This document shows positions 7,257 through 15,963 of a DNA stretch of 64,000 nucleotides, piece after piece. The position numbers and the translations under genes were made by a program. How positions within the stretch are numbered: the first letter of the stretch is position 1; every line of letters begins with the position of its first letter. Source of the DNA: Bryobacteraceae bacterium (GTDB lineage Bacteria; Acidobacteriota; Terriglobia; Bryobacterales; Bryobacteraceae); assembly GCA_029975915.1 (NCBI GenBank), contig JARKOC010000542.1, positions 186,001-250,000 on the forward strand, written 5' to 3'. The notes under the pieces were generated by a model. The model was given only the letters and a program-made list of their open reading frames with translations. It had not been told where the DNA came from and ran no database searches.

Positions 7257-8933
7257 ATGAGTTTTGGTAAGGTTCTCTGCGTCCTATCGATTCTGGCCGC
7301 CGCCTCGCTTACGGCCTCTGGCAGGGAACCGGTCCGGACCAGGAAAGCGATGGTAGTGGCCCAGGAGCCGATTGCCGCCGACGTGGGCGTCGAGGTGCTG
7401 AGATCGGGCGGCAATGCGGTGGACGCGGCGGTGGCGGTGGCCTTCGCCCTGGCCGTGACGCACCCGTCGGCAGGCAACATCGGCGGCGGCGGATTTCTGC
7501 TCGCCCGGTTCGCCGATGGACGGAGCACGTTCATCGATTTCCGCGAGATGGCGCCGGCGAGCGCCTCGCGGAATATGTATATCGGCCCGGACGGCAAGGC
7601 GACCAGGGATAGCGTTGTTGGGTGGCGGGCGGCAGGGGTTCCGGGAACGGTAAGCGGTTTGGAACTGGCGCACAAGAAGTACGGACGCAGACCATGGGCC
7701 GAGCTCGTCGCACCAGCAGTCCGTTTGGCACGGCAGGGCGTGATTCTCAGTTACGCCGAGGCGCGAAGCATATGCGGCGCGAAGAAACTCCTGGCCCAGT
7801 TTCCAGATTCCAATCGCATCTTCCTGAAGGGCGGGACCTGTTTTGAAGCAGGCGAAAAGCTGGTACAGCCTGAACTGGCAACCGTCCTTGAGCGGATCGC
7901 GAAACTGGGAGCCAAGGACTTCTACGCAGGCCAGACGGCGCGCATCCTGGCCGCGGAAATGAAGAAGCATGGCGGCGAGATCACGCTGGCCGACCTCAAC
8001 GGCTACAAGGCCGTCGAGCGGGCGCCATTGAAAGGGGTCCACCGCGGACATGAGATTCTCACCGCGCCGTCGCCGTCCTCGGGCGGTATTGGGATTCTCC
8101 AGATGGCGGAGATGCTCGAAGGCACCGGCTACGAGAAGTACGGCGCCGGATCGGCCGCTTCGTCACACTATATCGCCGAGGCCATGCGGCGGTATTTCGC
8201 CGACCGGGCCCGTTATCTGGGCGACGGCGATTTCGTGAAACTGCCCCTGCCGGGACTGCTGGATCCGGCCTACATCGCTACGCGAAGGTCGAGCATCGAG
8301 CCCGAGCGGGCGACTCCGAGCAGCGTCATTTCAGCGGGCGCGCCGGCAGGAGCCGAGTCAACCGAGACGACGCACTTCAATGTCATCGACGCCGGAGGAA
8401 ACGCCGTCGCGCTGACCTACACCATCAACAACAGCTACGGCAGCGGCGTCACCGTGCCGGGCCTCGGATTTCTCCTCAACAACGAAATGGATGACTTCGC
8501 CGCCGCTCCGGGCAAGGCCAACATGTTCGGACTGATCCAGGGCGAGGCCAACGCCATTGCCCCGGCGAAGCGCCCGCTGTCGGCGATGACTCCGACTATC
8601 ATCACCAAGGACGGCCACCTGAAACTGGTGCTCGGCGCTCCTGGCGGGCCGCGCATTATCAGCGGCGTTTTGCAGGTGATGCTCAACATTCTCGACTTCG
8701 GAATGAATGTCCAGCAGGCCGTGGATCAACCAAGACTGCACCATCAATGGATGCCGGACACGCTCTATCTTGAGCGCGGCTTTTCGCCAGACACCAGGGC
8801 GCTTCTCGAGAAGCGCGGCCACAAACTGGCCGATACCTCTTCGGTCGGAAGCGTCGAAGCCATCGCCATCACTGGCGGCTGGCTGGAAGGGGCCCAAAAC
8901 GGAAGGAGCGCCGGCAAGGCTGCCGGATACTAA
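7257..8933 (+). CDS. ggt: Gamma-glutamyltransferase, exported
   Basis: 558 residues from the ATG at 7257; an earlier in-frame start would overlap rlmB. Residues 1 to about 22 are a signal peptide (VLCVLSILAAASLTASG). The proenzyme features are all present: MVVAQEPIAADVGVEVLRSGGNAVDAAVA in the large subunit, GGGGFLLAR, and the autocleavage site with nucleophile Thr371 in TETTHFNVID. The small subunit has the NNEMDDF and LGAPGGPRII loops. It cleaves gamma-glutamyl bonds of glutathione and related peptides in the periplasm, feeding amino acids back into metabolism. It is followed 10 bases later by a sugar isomerase gene. Confidence 0.93.
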   Translation: MSFGKVLCVLSILAAASLTASGREPVRTRKAMVVAQEPIAADVGVEVLRSGGNAVDAAVAVAFALAVTHPSAGNIGGGGFLLARFADGRSTFIDFREMAPASASRNMYIGPDGKATRDSVVGWRAAGVPGTVSGLELAHKKYGRRPWAELVAPAVRLARQGVILSYAEARSICGAKKLLAQFPDSNRIFLKGGTCFEAGEKLVQPELATVLERIAKLGAKDFYAGQTARILAAEMKKHGGEITLADLNGYKAVERAPLKGVHRGHEILTAPSPSSGGIGILQMAEMLEGTGYEKYGAGSAASSHYIAEAMRRYFADRARYLGDGDFVKLPLPGLLDPAYIATRRSSIEPERATPSSVISAGAPAGAESTETTHFNVIDAGGNAVALTYTINNSYGSGVTVPGLGFLLNNEMDDFAAAPGKANMFGLIQGEANAIAPAKRPLSAMTPTIITKDGHLKLVLGAPGGPRIISGVLQVMLNILDFGMNVQQAVDQPRLHHQWMPDTLYLERGFSPDTRALLEKRGHKLADTSSVGSVEAIAITGGWLEGAQNGRSAGKAAGY

Positions 8934-8943
8934 AATTCAACAA

Positions 8944-9774
8944 ATGCAACGCGCCCTGTCGACACACCTGCTCGTCGCGCATCGCCTCAATACGATCTGG
9001 CTGGACCGGATCTGGAACGCCGGCATTCCACTGGTCGAGATCTTTTGCGCCCGCCAGCACCTGGATTACCGCAGCAAGTCGCAACTCGGAGAGATCGCCT
9101 CCTGGTTCGGCGACGCCGAGCTGAAGCTCCACTCCGTGCATGCACCGATTTTCAACGACGACTGTTCGGGACGGTCGGGCCCGTCGGCCCTGATCGACAT
9201 CTCCGAAGTCTCGAAGCCCAAGCGCATCATGCATGTGGACGAGATCAAGAGGGCCATCGAGATCGCCGAGCGCGTTCCGTTTACTTATCTGATTCAACAT
9301 CTTGGGGTCGCAGGCCAGCCTTACGACGAGAGCCGGATCGAAGCGGCATTCAACTCGATTGAGGAGCTGAGCCTGTTTGCCTCGCATCGAGGCGTCAAAC
9401 TCCTGCTGGAGAATATTCCCAGCTCGATTTCCAGCGCTGAACGGCTGGCTTACTTCGTCAATGCCATGCATCTCGACATCGGTTTCTGTTTCGACCTCGG
9501 CCACGCCAACTTGATGGAAGGCGTCGAGCACGCGTTCTCCATCATGGGGCCGAGAATCCGTTCCACTCACGTTCACGACAACGACGGCGCCGACGACCGC
9601 CACCTGGCGCCGATGCCGGGCTGCGGCGGGACCATTGATTGGACCTCAACGATGCGCCTGCTCCGCACTCGGGAAGGCCAATTCCCATTGCTGCTCGAAT
9701 TGAAAGATCAGGGAGACTCGGCGAACCCGCTCGATGGTGTTCGCGAGATCTTCGAGAGACTGGAGAGCCTGTAA
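8944..9774 (+). CDS. Sugar phosphate isomerase/epimerase (xylose isomerase-like TIM barrel)
   Basis: 276 residues. The sequence has the AP-endonuclease-2-type TIM barrel of the sugar isomerase/epimerase family: LVEIFCARQHLDYR, LHSVHAPIFND, HLGVAG, LLLENIPSS (metal-ligand Glu), FCFDLGHANLM (metal-ligand Asp/His), STHVHDNDGADDRHLAPMPG, and a late LLLELKD (metal-ligand Glu). Members isomerise or epimerise keto sugars or inositol derivatives, and the substrate cannot be read from sequence. It starts 10 bases after ggt and ends three bases before asnS, so it is probably co-transcribed with both. Confidence 0.85.
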   Translation: MQRALSTHLLVAHRLNTIWLDRIWNAGIPLVEIFCARQHLDYRSKSQLGEIASWFGDAELKLHSVHAPIFNDDCSGRSGPSALIDISEVSKPKRIMHVDEIKRAIEIAERVPFTYLIQHLGVAGQPYDESRIEAAFNSIEELSLFASHRGVKLLLENIPSSISSAERLAYFVNAMHLDIGFCFDLGHANLMEGVEHAFSIMGPRIRSTHVHDNDGADDRHLAPMPGCGGTIDWTSTMRLLRTREGQFPLLLELKDQGDSANPLDGVREIFERLESL

Positions 9775-9777
9775 CCC

Positions 9778-11091
9778 ATGTCCGAGATTCCCCGCATCCG
9801 TATCACCGATGCCTCAAAATACGACGGCCAGACCGTCGAAATCGCCGGCTGGCTCTACAACCTGCGCAAGTCCGGCAAGATTATATTCCCGCTGGTGCGC
9901 GACGGCAGCGGCATCATCCAATGCGTCGGCGTGAAGGCAAATCTGCCCGAGGAGTTGTTTGAGACGCTGAAGCACCTGACGCAGGAATCGTCGCTCATTG
10001 TGCGCGGAAAGCTTCGGGCCGAGCAGCGAGCCATGGGCGGCTACGAACTCGATCTCGAATCGGCCGAGATTGTGCAGCGGGTTCCGGAAGAGACACCGTA
10101 CCCGATCACGCCCAAGGATCACGGCACCGAGTTCCTTTTTGACAAGCGGCATTTGCACCTGCGCAGCCGCCGGACGCACGCCATCCTGCGAGTGCGCCAC
10201 GAGATTATCAAGGCGATCCGCGATTACTTCGATTCCAACGGATTCACGCTGGTGGATACGCCGATCTTTACGCCGGCTGCGTGCGAAGGCACGACGACGC
10301 TGTTCGAGGTGGATTACTTCGAGGACGAAAAGGTCTACCTGACCCAGTCCGGCCAACTCTACAACGAAGCGACGGCCATGGCGCTGGGCAAGGTCTATTG
10401 CTTCGGACCGACGTTCCGGGCCGAGAAGTCAAAGACACGCCGCCATCTGACCGAGTTCTGGATGGTGGAGCCGGAGATGGCCTATGCGACGCTCGAAGAT
10501 GTCAAAAACGTAGCCGAAGCGCTCATCTGCTTTGTCGTCGGCCGGGTGCTGGAGAATCGCCGGACTGAACTTGAAACGTTGGAGCGTGACATTTCAAAGC
10601 TGGAAGCCATCAAGGCGCCCTTCCCGCGCATCAGCTATGACCAGGCGGTGGAGATCCTGAAAAAGAAAGGCAGTGAAATTGAGTGGGGCGGCGACTTCGG
10701 CGGCACCGACGAAACGCTGCTGAGCGAGGACTACGACCGTCCAGTGATGGTCGACCGATACCCGGCCCAGGTAAAAGCATTCTATTTCGAGACCGATCCC
10801 GACCGGCCCGAACTTGCCCTCGGAGTTGACGTCATCGCCAGTGAAGGATACGGCGAAATCGTCGGCGGCGGCCAGCGAGCGCACTCACTCGAACTGCTGG
10901 AACAGCGTTTGCGTGATCATAACCTGCCGGCTGAGGCATTCGATTGGTATCTGGACCTGCGCCGCTATGGTTCGGTGCCGCACGCCGGATTCGGCATGGG
11001 AGTCGAACGGACGGTGGCCTGGCTCTGCGGACTGGACCATGTCCGCGAGACCATTGCCTTCCCCCGGATGCTGTACAGAACCAGACCCTGA
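9778..11091 (+). CDS. asnS: Asparaginyl-tRNA synthetase
   Basis: 437 residues, the usual length for bacterial AsnRS. The N-terminal OB-fold anticodon-binding domain (about 1-110) starts [24 protein letters not shown]. The class II catalytic core has motif 2 ([26 protein letters not shown]) and motif 3 ([16 protein letters not shown]), plus [21 protein letters not shown] with the [14 protein letters not shown] ending is AsnRS-like rather than AspRS-like. It charges tRNA-Asn directly, so the cell does not rely solely on GatCAB transamidation. A 60-residue insertion around [14 protein letters not shown] is also seen in other AsnRS proteins. It starts three bases after the sugar isomerase stop. 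Confidence 0.93.
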   Translation: MSEIPRIRITDASKYDGQTVEIAGWLYNLRKSGKIIFPLVRDGSGIIQCVGVKANLPEELFETLKHLTQESSLIVRGKLRAEQRAMGGYELDLESAEIVQRVPEETPYPITPKDHGTEFLFDKRHLHLRSRRTHAILRVRHEIIKAIRDYFDSNGFTLVDTPIFTPAACEGTTTLFEVDYFEDEKVYLTQSGQLYNEATAMALGKVYCFGPTFRAEKSKTRRHLTEFWMVEPEMAYATLEDVKNVAEALICFVVGRVLENRRTELETLERDISKLEAIKAPFPRISYDQAVEILKKKGSEIEWGGDFGGTDETLLSEDYDRPVMVDRYPAQVKAFYFETDPDRPELALGVDVIASEGYGEIVGGGQRAHSLELLEQRLRDHNLPAEAFDWYLDLRRYGSVPHAGFGMGVERTVAWLCGLDHVRETIAFPRMLYRTRP

Positions 11092-11103
11092 GGCTTGACC
11101 GCC

Positions 11104-12036
11104 ATGGCGAAATCGAAACAGATAGCGGGTCCGGCGGTAGCCATCGTTGGAGCGCCATTGGATCTGGGCGCGGGGCGCCGCGGCGTTGACATGGGGCCGT
11201 CGGCCATACGCACTGCTGGTCTGAACGCACGGCTCGCCGCCCTCGGTTACTCGGTGGACGACCTCGGCAATGTCGGCGTTGAGCAGCAGGAATCGTCCAA
11301 ACCGGGCCCGGCATCAGCACGATTCCTTCCAGCAATCGCCGCCACTTGCGCGGACCTCGCAATCCGCGTGGAGAGGGCTGCCAACCAGGGCAAGATCCCA
11401 CTGGTTCTGGGCGGCGACCACTCGATCGCCGTCGGCACTTTTAGCGGAATGGCCGAGGCTTGGAAAAAGAGGGGCCAGAAGCTCGGCATCATCTGGATGG
11501 ACGCCCATACGGACATGAACACGCCCGCCACTTCGCCCTCTGGCAATGTCCACGGCATGCCCCTCGCCTGTTTGGTGGGCACGGGTCCCAAGGCGTTGAC
11601 TCACCTTTGTGGATGGGCGCCGAAAGCGGATCCCAAAAACGTAGTGCTGCTTGGCATCCGCGACGTTGACCTGGACGAGCGCCCGCTGGTGCGGCGTTCC
11701 GGCGTCAGAGTCTTCACGATGCGTGACATCGATGAACGCGGCATGAAGGCGGTGATGCACGAGGCGTTGGCCGTTGCCGGCGCCGGGACCGATGGCATCC
11801 ATCTTTCATTGGACATGGATGGGGTGGATCCTCGTGAGGCCCCGGGCGTCGGCACGCCTGTCCGGGGCGGATTCAGCTACCGCGAGGCGCACCTTGCCAT
11901 GGAAATCGTCTGCGACTCCCGGTTGATGAAGTCGATGGAAGTGGTGGAAGTGAACCCGATCCTCGACGAGGCTAACCGCACTGCTTTGCTTGCAGTCGAA
12001 CTGGTGTTGTCGGCGATGGGAAAGAGGATTCTGTGA
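11104..12036 (+). CDS. rocF: Arginase (ureohydrolase family)
   Basis: 310 residues using ATG 11104; a TTG nine bases upstream is in frame. All manganese-site motifs are present: GGDHSIAVGT, WMDAHTDMNTP and the SLDMDGVDP loop, with arginase-type SGNVHGMPLACL and late EVNPILDEAN. The N-terminal GAPLDLGAGRRGVDMGP is typical of arginase as opposed to agmatinase. It hydrolyses arginine to ornithine and urea in the cytoplasm. No urease or ornithine aminotransferase lies nearby; the neighbours are asnS and ddl, and the 3' end overlaps ddl by four bases (GTGA). Confidence 0.92.
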   Translation: MAKSKQIAGPAVAIVGAPLDLGAGRRGVDMGPSAIRTAGLNARLAALGYSVDDLGNVGVEQQESSKPGPASARFLPAIAATCADLAIRVERAANQGKIPLVLGGDHSIAVGTFSGMAEAWKKRGQKLGIIWMDAHTDMNTPATSPSGNVHGMPLACLVGTGPKALTHLCGWAPKADPKNVVLLGIRDVDLDERPLVRRSGVRVFTMRDIDERGMKAVMHEALAVAGAGTDGIHLSLDMDGVDPREAPGVGTPVRGGFSYREAHLAMEIVCDSRLMKSMEVVEVNPILDEANRTALLAVELVLSAMGKRIL

Positions 12037-13013
12037 GCAAACTCCGGGTGGCGGTTCTGTACGGCGGACGCAGCGGCGAGCATGAGGTCAGCGTGCGTAG
12101 CGCCAAGTCCGTAATCGAGGCGCTCGACCCCGCGCGCTACGAAGCCGTGCCTTTGTTTATCGATAAGCAGGGCAAATGGGAACCGCGGCCGATCTCTCCG
12201 GAGCCAGGATCGAATCCGGGCATCGACGTGGTATTTCCGGTCCTTCATGGAACCTTTGGAGAGGACGGCACGCTTCAGGGATTGCTCGAAATGGCTGGCT
12301 TGGCATATGTGGGCGCGGGTGTCTTCGCGTCGTCCGCGTCAATGGATAAGGACCATTTCAAGCGTTTGTGCATGGCGCGCAGCTTACCGGTGGTGGACTA
12401 CATGACGGTGAGCGGCCCATCAGCCGATGCCGATGCAATCATCACAAAAATGGGCCTGCCCGTCTTCGTCAAGCCGGCGAATCTTGGTTCATCGGTGGGC
12501 ATCTCCAAGGCAAAGGACCATTGGTCACTTTCGGTAGCCATCGCCGACGCCATGCGCTATGACCACAAGGTGATCATCGAAAAGGCCATCACGGGCCAGG
12601 AAATCGAGTGTGCCGTACTCGGGAACGAATCGCCGGAGGCTTCCACGCCATGCGAGATCCTGCCGTCACGGGAATTCTACGACTACGAGGACAAGTACCT
12701 GCTCGACGCCGCGCGCATCGAGTTGCCGGCGCGGCTAAGCGAAGAAAAGACGGCCGAGGTTCGCCGGCTGGCGGTGGAATGCTTCAAGGCGGTGGAATGC
12801 TCAGGCATGGCGAGAGTGGATTTCTTCGTCGAGTCGGGAACTGGCGCCGTCTACCTCAACGAAATCAATACGATTCCAGGCTTCACGTCCATCAGCATGT
12901 ATCCGAAGATGTGGGAACACGCCGGACTGCCGATGCCCCGGCTGATCGACCGTCTGATCGAACTGGCGCTGGAACGCCACGCTGCGCGCCAGGCTTTGCG
13001 GTTTGAGCGGTAA
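12033..13013 (+). CDS. ddl: D-alanine--D-alanine ligase
   Basis: 326 residues from a GTG that overlaps the arginase stop. It has the ATP-grasp signature of Ddl: the N-terminal VLYGGRSGEHEVSVRSAKSV, FPVLHGTFGEDGTLQGLLE, GAGVFASSASMDK, PVFVKPANLGSSVGISK, and the metal-binding YLNEINTIPGFTSISMYPKM. It makes the D-Ala-D-Ala dipeptide for peptidoglycan precursors. The following ctpA gene starts on the last base of its stop codon, so the two are translationally coupled. Confidence 0.94.
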   Translation: MSKLRVAVLYGGRSGEHEVSVRSAKSVIEALDPARYEAVPLFIDKQGKWEPRPISPEPGSNPGIDVVFPVLHGTFGEDGTLQGLLEMAGLAYVGAGVFASSASMDKDHFKRLCMARSLPVVDYMTVSGPSADADAIITKMGLPVFVKPANLGSSVGISKAKDHWSLSVAIADAMRYDHKVIIEKAITGQEIECAVLGNESPEASTPCEILPSREFYDYEDKYLLDAARIELPARLSEEKTAEVRRLAVECFKAVECSGMARVDFFVESGTGAVYLNEINTIPGFTSISMYPKMWEHAGLPMPRLIDRLIELALERHAARQALRFER

Positions 13014-14491
13014 TGCGCCGGGCTGCGATTCTAGTTCTGTTCCTCTCATGGCTGCCCCTGGCGGCCCAGCCGCCGTTACCCGACACAGTAGAACTGGAGA
13101 ACGAACTCAGGCGCCTAGTCGAGGTGTTCAACCTCGTCTCGGACAATGCGGCCGAGCCGCAGACAGCCGACCGCCTCATCTACGGCGGTGCGATTCCTGG
13201 AATGCTCTCGAAGCTCGATCCGCACTCGGCTTTCTTCGACCCCGATCAATTCGAGCAACTGCAGCAGATGCAGACCTCCACGGTGAAGGGGTTCGGCTCC
13301 ATCGTGAGTGTGTTGCCGGGCCGCGTGATCGTGCTTCAAGTACAGCCCGGATCGCCGGCCGAACGCAACGGACTCGCCGCCGGAGACGAGATCGTCATGA
13401 TCAACGGCATCGCCCTGGCGAGGCTCGATATCGAACAACTGATTCAGTTGCTCACCATGGCGCGGCAGCAGGCGGTTCAATTACAGATCCGCCGTCCCGG
13501 CACAGCTGGGCTCCTCCCGCTCACCATGACTCCGGCCGAACTGCAGTCGCCCAGCGTCGATCGCGTCTTCCTGCTCAAGCCCGGCATCGGCCACGTCCGG
13601 GCCAACAGCTTCGATGCCGGCACCGCCAAGGAGATCAAGGATGCCATCGAGAAATTGGGCGGCAACAGCCTCAAGGGGCTGGTTTTGGATCTGCGCGGCA
13701 ATCCCGGGGGCGTCCTGAGCTCCGCCCTGGAAACCGCGTCGTTGTTTCTTGCTCCAGGAACCCGTCTGATCACCGGCCGCGGGCGCGGCAAGGGGACGCA
13801 GGAGATCGACGTGCCGCCGGGCGGCTCCCCTTACACATTCAAACTGGCGGTACTCATCGACGCAAAATCGGCCAGCGGCAGCGAAATCGTGGCCGGCGCC
13901 GTGCAGGACAACGACCGTGGCACCCTGTTGGGCGAAACCAGCTACGGCAAGGGACTCGTCCAAAGCGTCTATCCGCTGACAGGCGCCACCGGTCTCGCTC
14001 TCACGACGGCGTTTTACTACACTCCAAGCGGACGTTCCATCCAGCGTCCGTTGCGCGATTCCGGGCTTCATGATGCCGCGCATCCGGGCCGTCCGGAATT
14101 CAAGACGAAAGCTGGACGGCCAGTCCGCGGCGGAGGAGGAATCGAACCGGACTTGGCCGTCTTCCCGGCGCCGGTGACACGCTTCCAGGCTGCAGTCGAG
14201 GCCACAGCCTCATTTCACGGTTTTGCAATGGAATGGTTGCGGGCCAACAGGGCCGGGGCCACCCCAGATCTGGAGATTACGCCCCGGATGATCGACGAGT
14301 TCCAGCTCTTCCTATCGCGGCGCAACATCCGGCCCTCACTCAGCGAATGGACGGCCGAGCGATCCTACATTGCATCCAGGATGAAACAGGAGATCCTCAA
14401 TCTAGCCGTGAATGTCGCCGCCGGCGACGAAGTGGAGACCCTGCGGGATCCTGTGGTCCGGCGCGCCATAACGGCGCTGGAAACGCCGTAG
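13013..14491 (+). CDS. ctpA: C-terminal processing peptidase, S41 family
   Basis: 492 residues. Residues 1-20 are a signal peptide (AAILVLFLSWLPLAAQ). The PDZ domain covers about 90-170 (VLQVQPGSPAERNGLAAGDEIVMING). The tail-specific protease core contains LRGNPGGVL, the SASGSE segment holding the catalytic Ser, and GETSYGKGLVQ with the catalytic Lys. About 120 residues follow the core, including an R.FLSRRNIRPS region. CtpA-type proteases trim or degrade periplasmic proteins by their C-termini. It is the last gene of the rlmB-to-ctpA run, and its TAG lies inside a hairpin shared with the convergent gene. Confidence 0.9.
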   Translation: MRRAAILVLFLSWLPLAAQPPLPDTVELENELRRLVEVFNLVSDNAAEPQTADRLIYGGAIPGMLSKLDPHSAFFDPDQFEQLQQMQTSTVKGFGSIVSVLPGRVIVLQVQPGSPAERNGLAAGDEIVMINGIALARLDIEQLIQLLTMARQQAVQLQIRRPGTAGLLPLTMTPAELQSPSVDRVFLLKPGIGHVRANSFDAGTAKEIKDAIEKLGGNSLKGLVLDLRGNPGGVLSSALETASLFLAPGTRLITGRGRGKGTQEIDVPPGGSPYTFKLAVLIDAKSASGSEIVAGAVQDNDRGTLLGETSYGKGLVQSVYPLTGATGLALTTAFYYTPSGRSIQRPLRDSGLHDAAHPGRPEFKTKAGRPVRGGGGIEPDLAVFPAPVTRFQAAVEATASFHGFAMEWLRANRAGATPDLEITPRMIDEFQLFLSRRNIRPSLSEWTAERSYIASRMKQEILNLAVNVAAGDEVETLRDPVVRRAITALETP

Positions 14492-14502
14492 CCAGGCTAC
14501 GG
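14486..14502. terminator. Perfect hairpin spanning two convergent stop codons
   Basis: CCGTAGC (14486-14492), loop CAG, GCTACGG (14496-14502): a 7-bp perfect stem. It contains the ctpA stop (14489-14491) on one arm and the convergent membrane-protein stop (14497-14499) on the other. No T-run follows on either strand, so it may slow or separate transcription or be a rho-dependent end rather than a classical intrinsic terminator. Confidence 0.4.
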
Positions 14503-15963
14503 CTGAGCCGCGGGTTCGGCGATTCGGAGTTGTGACAGCGCCAGGGTCCGGACAGTCCGCAGGCCTAACTTATCGATCAAACCCATATCCTCTTGGACAA
14601 GCCAGTATGCGTCAAGGCCGGGCCGCATCTCCTGGTTGACGGCGTAGTCAAAAGATCTCAGGTTCCTGGTCGTTTGATAGAAGACCACCGACGGCTGTAG
14701 CACCCAACTGATACCAGCGATCATCGGCCTGCCCGCCTGGACGCCTTGCCGGTTCAGTCCGTCTACCAGGAGGTTCGTTTCGGCATCGTATCGCCAAATG
14801 CGGAAATGGCTGGTTTGGAACTGGATGAGGAACGAAACGGCTAGTCCAGCGACAAGTGCGATGGAACCGAACCTGAGCGTCTTCGTACGGGAAGAGGCGA
14901 GCATGAGCAGTACAAGCAGAAACATCGGGAGCATGTAGATGCCCGTCCGGTCTGTCGGATAAGGGATGCTGAAGGCCATATGGGCTGGGATCAAGGCGAT
15001 CCACGGCAATATGGCCGTCGCGGCGAAATAGAGCAACAGGATACCGCGCCTGCCGGGACCGGTCTTACGGCGCGCTCGCCAGCCGAAGAACAGTCCCGCC
15101 AGAAGCACCCCGGGATAGATGCCCAAGCCGAAGGTCTGCTTCACGATGTCATGCTCCATGACTGGCATATTGATCAGCGCGACCCCCTCGTTGTGCGCCA
15201 AGGTGTTCGCCCCGAGGTCTGTCAGGCTCAATGCCAGTGTGGGAAGACCCACGTAATACAAGTCCCGCTTAAGCATGTGTTTCACCGGCGCCATCAAGAA
15301 CAACAACGTCAATGCGGCGGCCAGCGCAAGATGCACATCCGCACGGCTGGCCAGCCGCGGCTCGTTTTGCCGCCGGTTCCGCGGGACCTTCTGGCGCTCG
15401 GTTGGCCTCCACAAAGAGATGAACGTCGCCAGAACACCTGTTACCGGCAGGATGAACACCAGGTTGCAGCCGATCGACAGGCCCATCGCAGCGCCGGCCA
15501 TCCACAAATCCCTGCGGCCAGGCTGCTCGATGAGCGCCGCCGCCAGTTTCTCCAATGCGAATACAAACAGCGCCAGTGCGAGCCCGTATCCACGCGCCGC
15601 CACCTGAAAATCCATCAGCAAAGGCGCCCCGCCCAGCAGAAAGACCGTAGCTGGCTGGAGCCACGTTTCTCCGAACAGCCTTGCACCCAGACGGACCAGA
15701 CTCCAAAGGTAAAGCGCTGCACCGCCCAAAGCCGCCAGCCTGAGCGTGAACTCCGACACCCCGGTGATCGACGTGATCAGCCGGACCAGCCACGTGTGCA
15801 GGATGTGATGGTTGGCATCGTAGGTTGAAGTCAGCGCTGATAACGGCGTGACGATGTACATCCGCCAGGTGAGAGCTTCATCATGTGTGACCGATTGGGT
15901 CGCCGCCCGGTAAACGGCGACGGCGAACAGTAGTCCGGCGAGTATCGCCGCGGACCTCCTCAC
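14497..15963 (-). CDS. Polytopic membrane glycosyltransferase, GT-C/PMT-like
   Basis: 488 residues from a GTG that overlaps the upstream gene's stop (GTGA); the long open frame further upstream is only overlap with that gene. The first helix (SAAILAGLLFAVAVYRAA) is followed by TQSVTHDEALTWRMY, the periplasmic-loop Asp-Glu acid pair that marks GT-C lipid-linked-sugar transferases such as PMT/ArnT. About ten further hydrophobic segments follow, then a periplasmic C-terminal domain of about 100 residues. It probably transfers a sugar from a polyprenyl carrier onto a lipid or protein at the outer face of the inner membrane. The acceptor is unknown. Confidence 0.7.
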   Translation of the reverse strand: MRRSAAILAGLLFAVAVYRAATQSVTHDEALTWRMYIVTPLSALTSTYDANHHILHTWLVRLITSITGVSEFTLRLAALGGAALYLWSLVRLGARLFGETWLQPATVFLLGGAPLLMDFQVAARGYGLALALFVFALEKLAAALIEQPGRRDLWMAGAAMGLSIGCNLVFILPVTGVLATFISLWRPTERQKVPRNRRQNEPRLASRADVHLALAAALTLLFLMAPVKHMLKRDLYYVGLPTLALSLTDLGANTLAHNEGVALINMPVMEHDIVKQTFGLGIYPGVLLAGLFFGWRARRKTGPGRRGILLLYFAATAILPWIALIPAHMAFSIPYPTDRTGIYMLPMFLLVLLMLASSRTKTLRFGSIALVAGLAVSFLIQFQTSHFRIWRYDAETNLLVDGLNRQGVQAGRPMIAGISWVLQPSVVFYQTTRNLRSFDYAVNQEMRPGLDAYWLVQEDMGLIDKLGLRTVRTLALSQLRIAEPAAQP

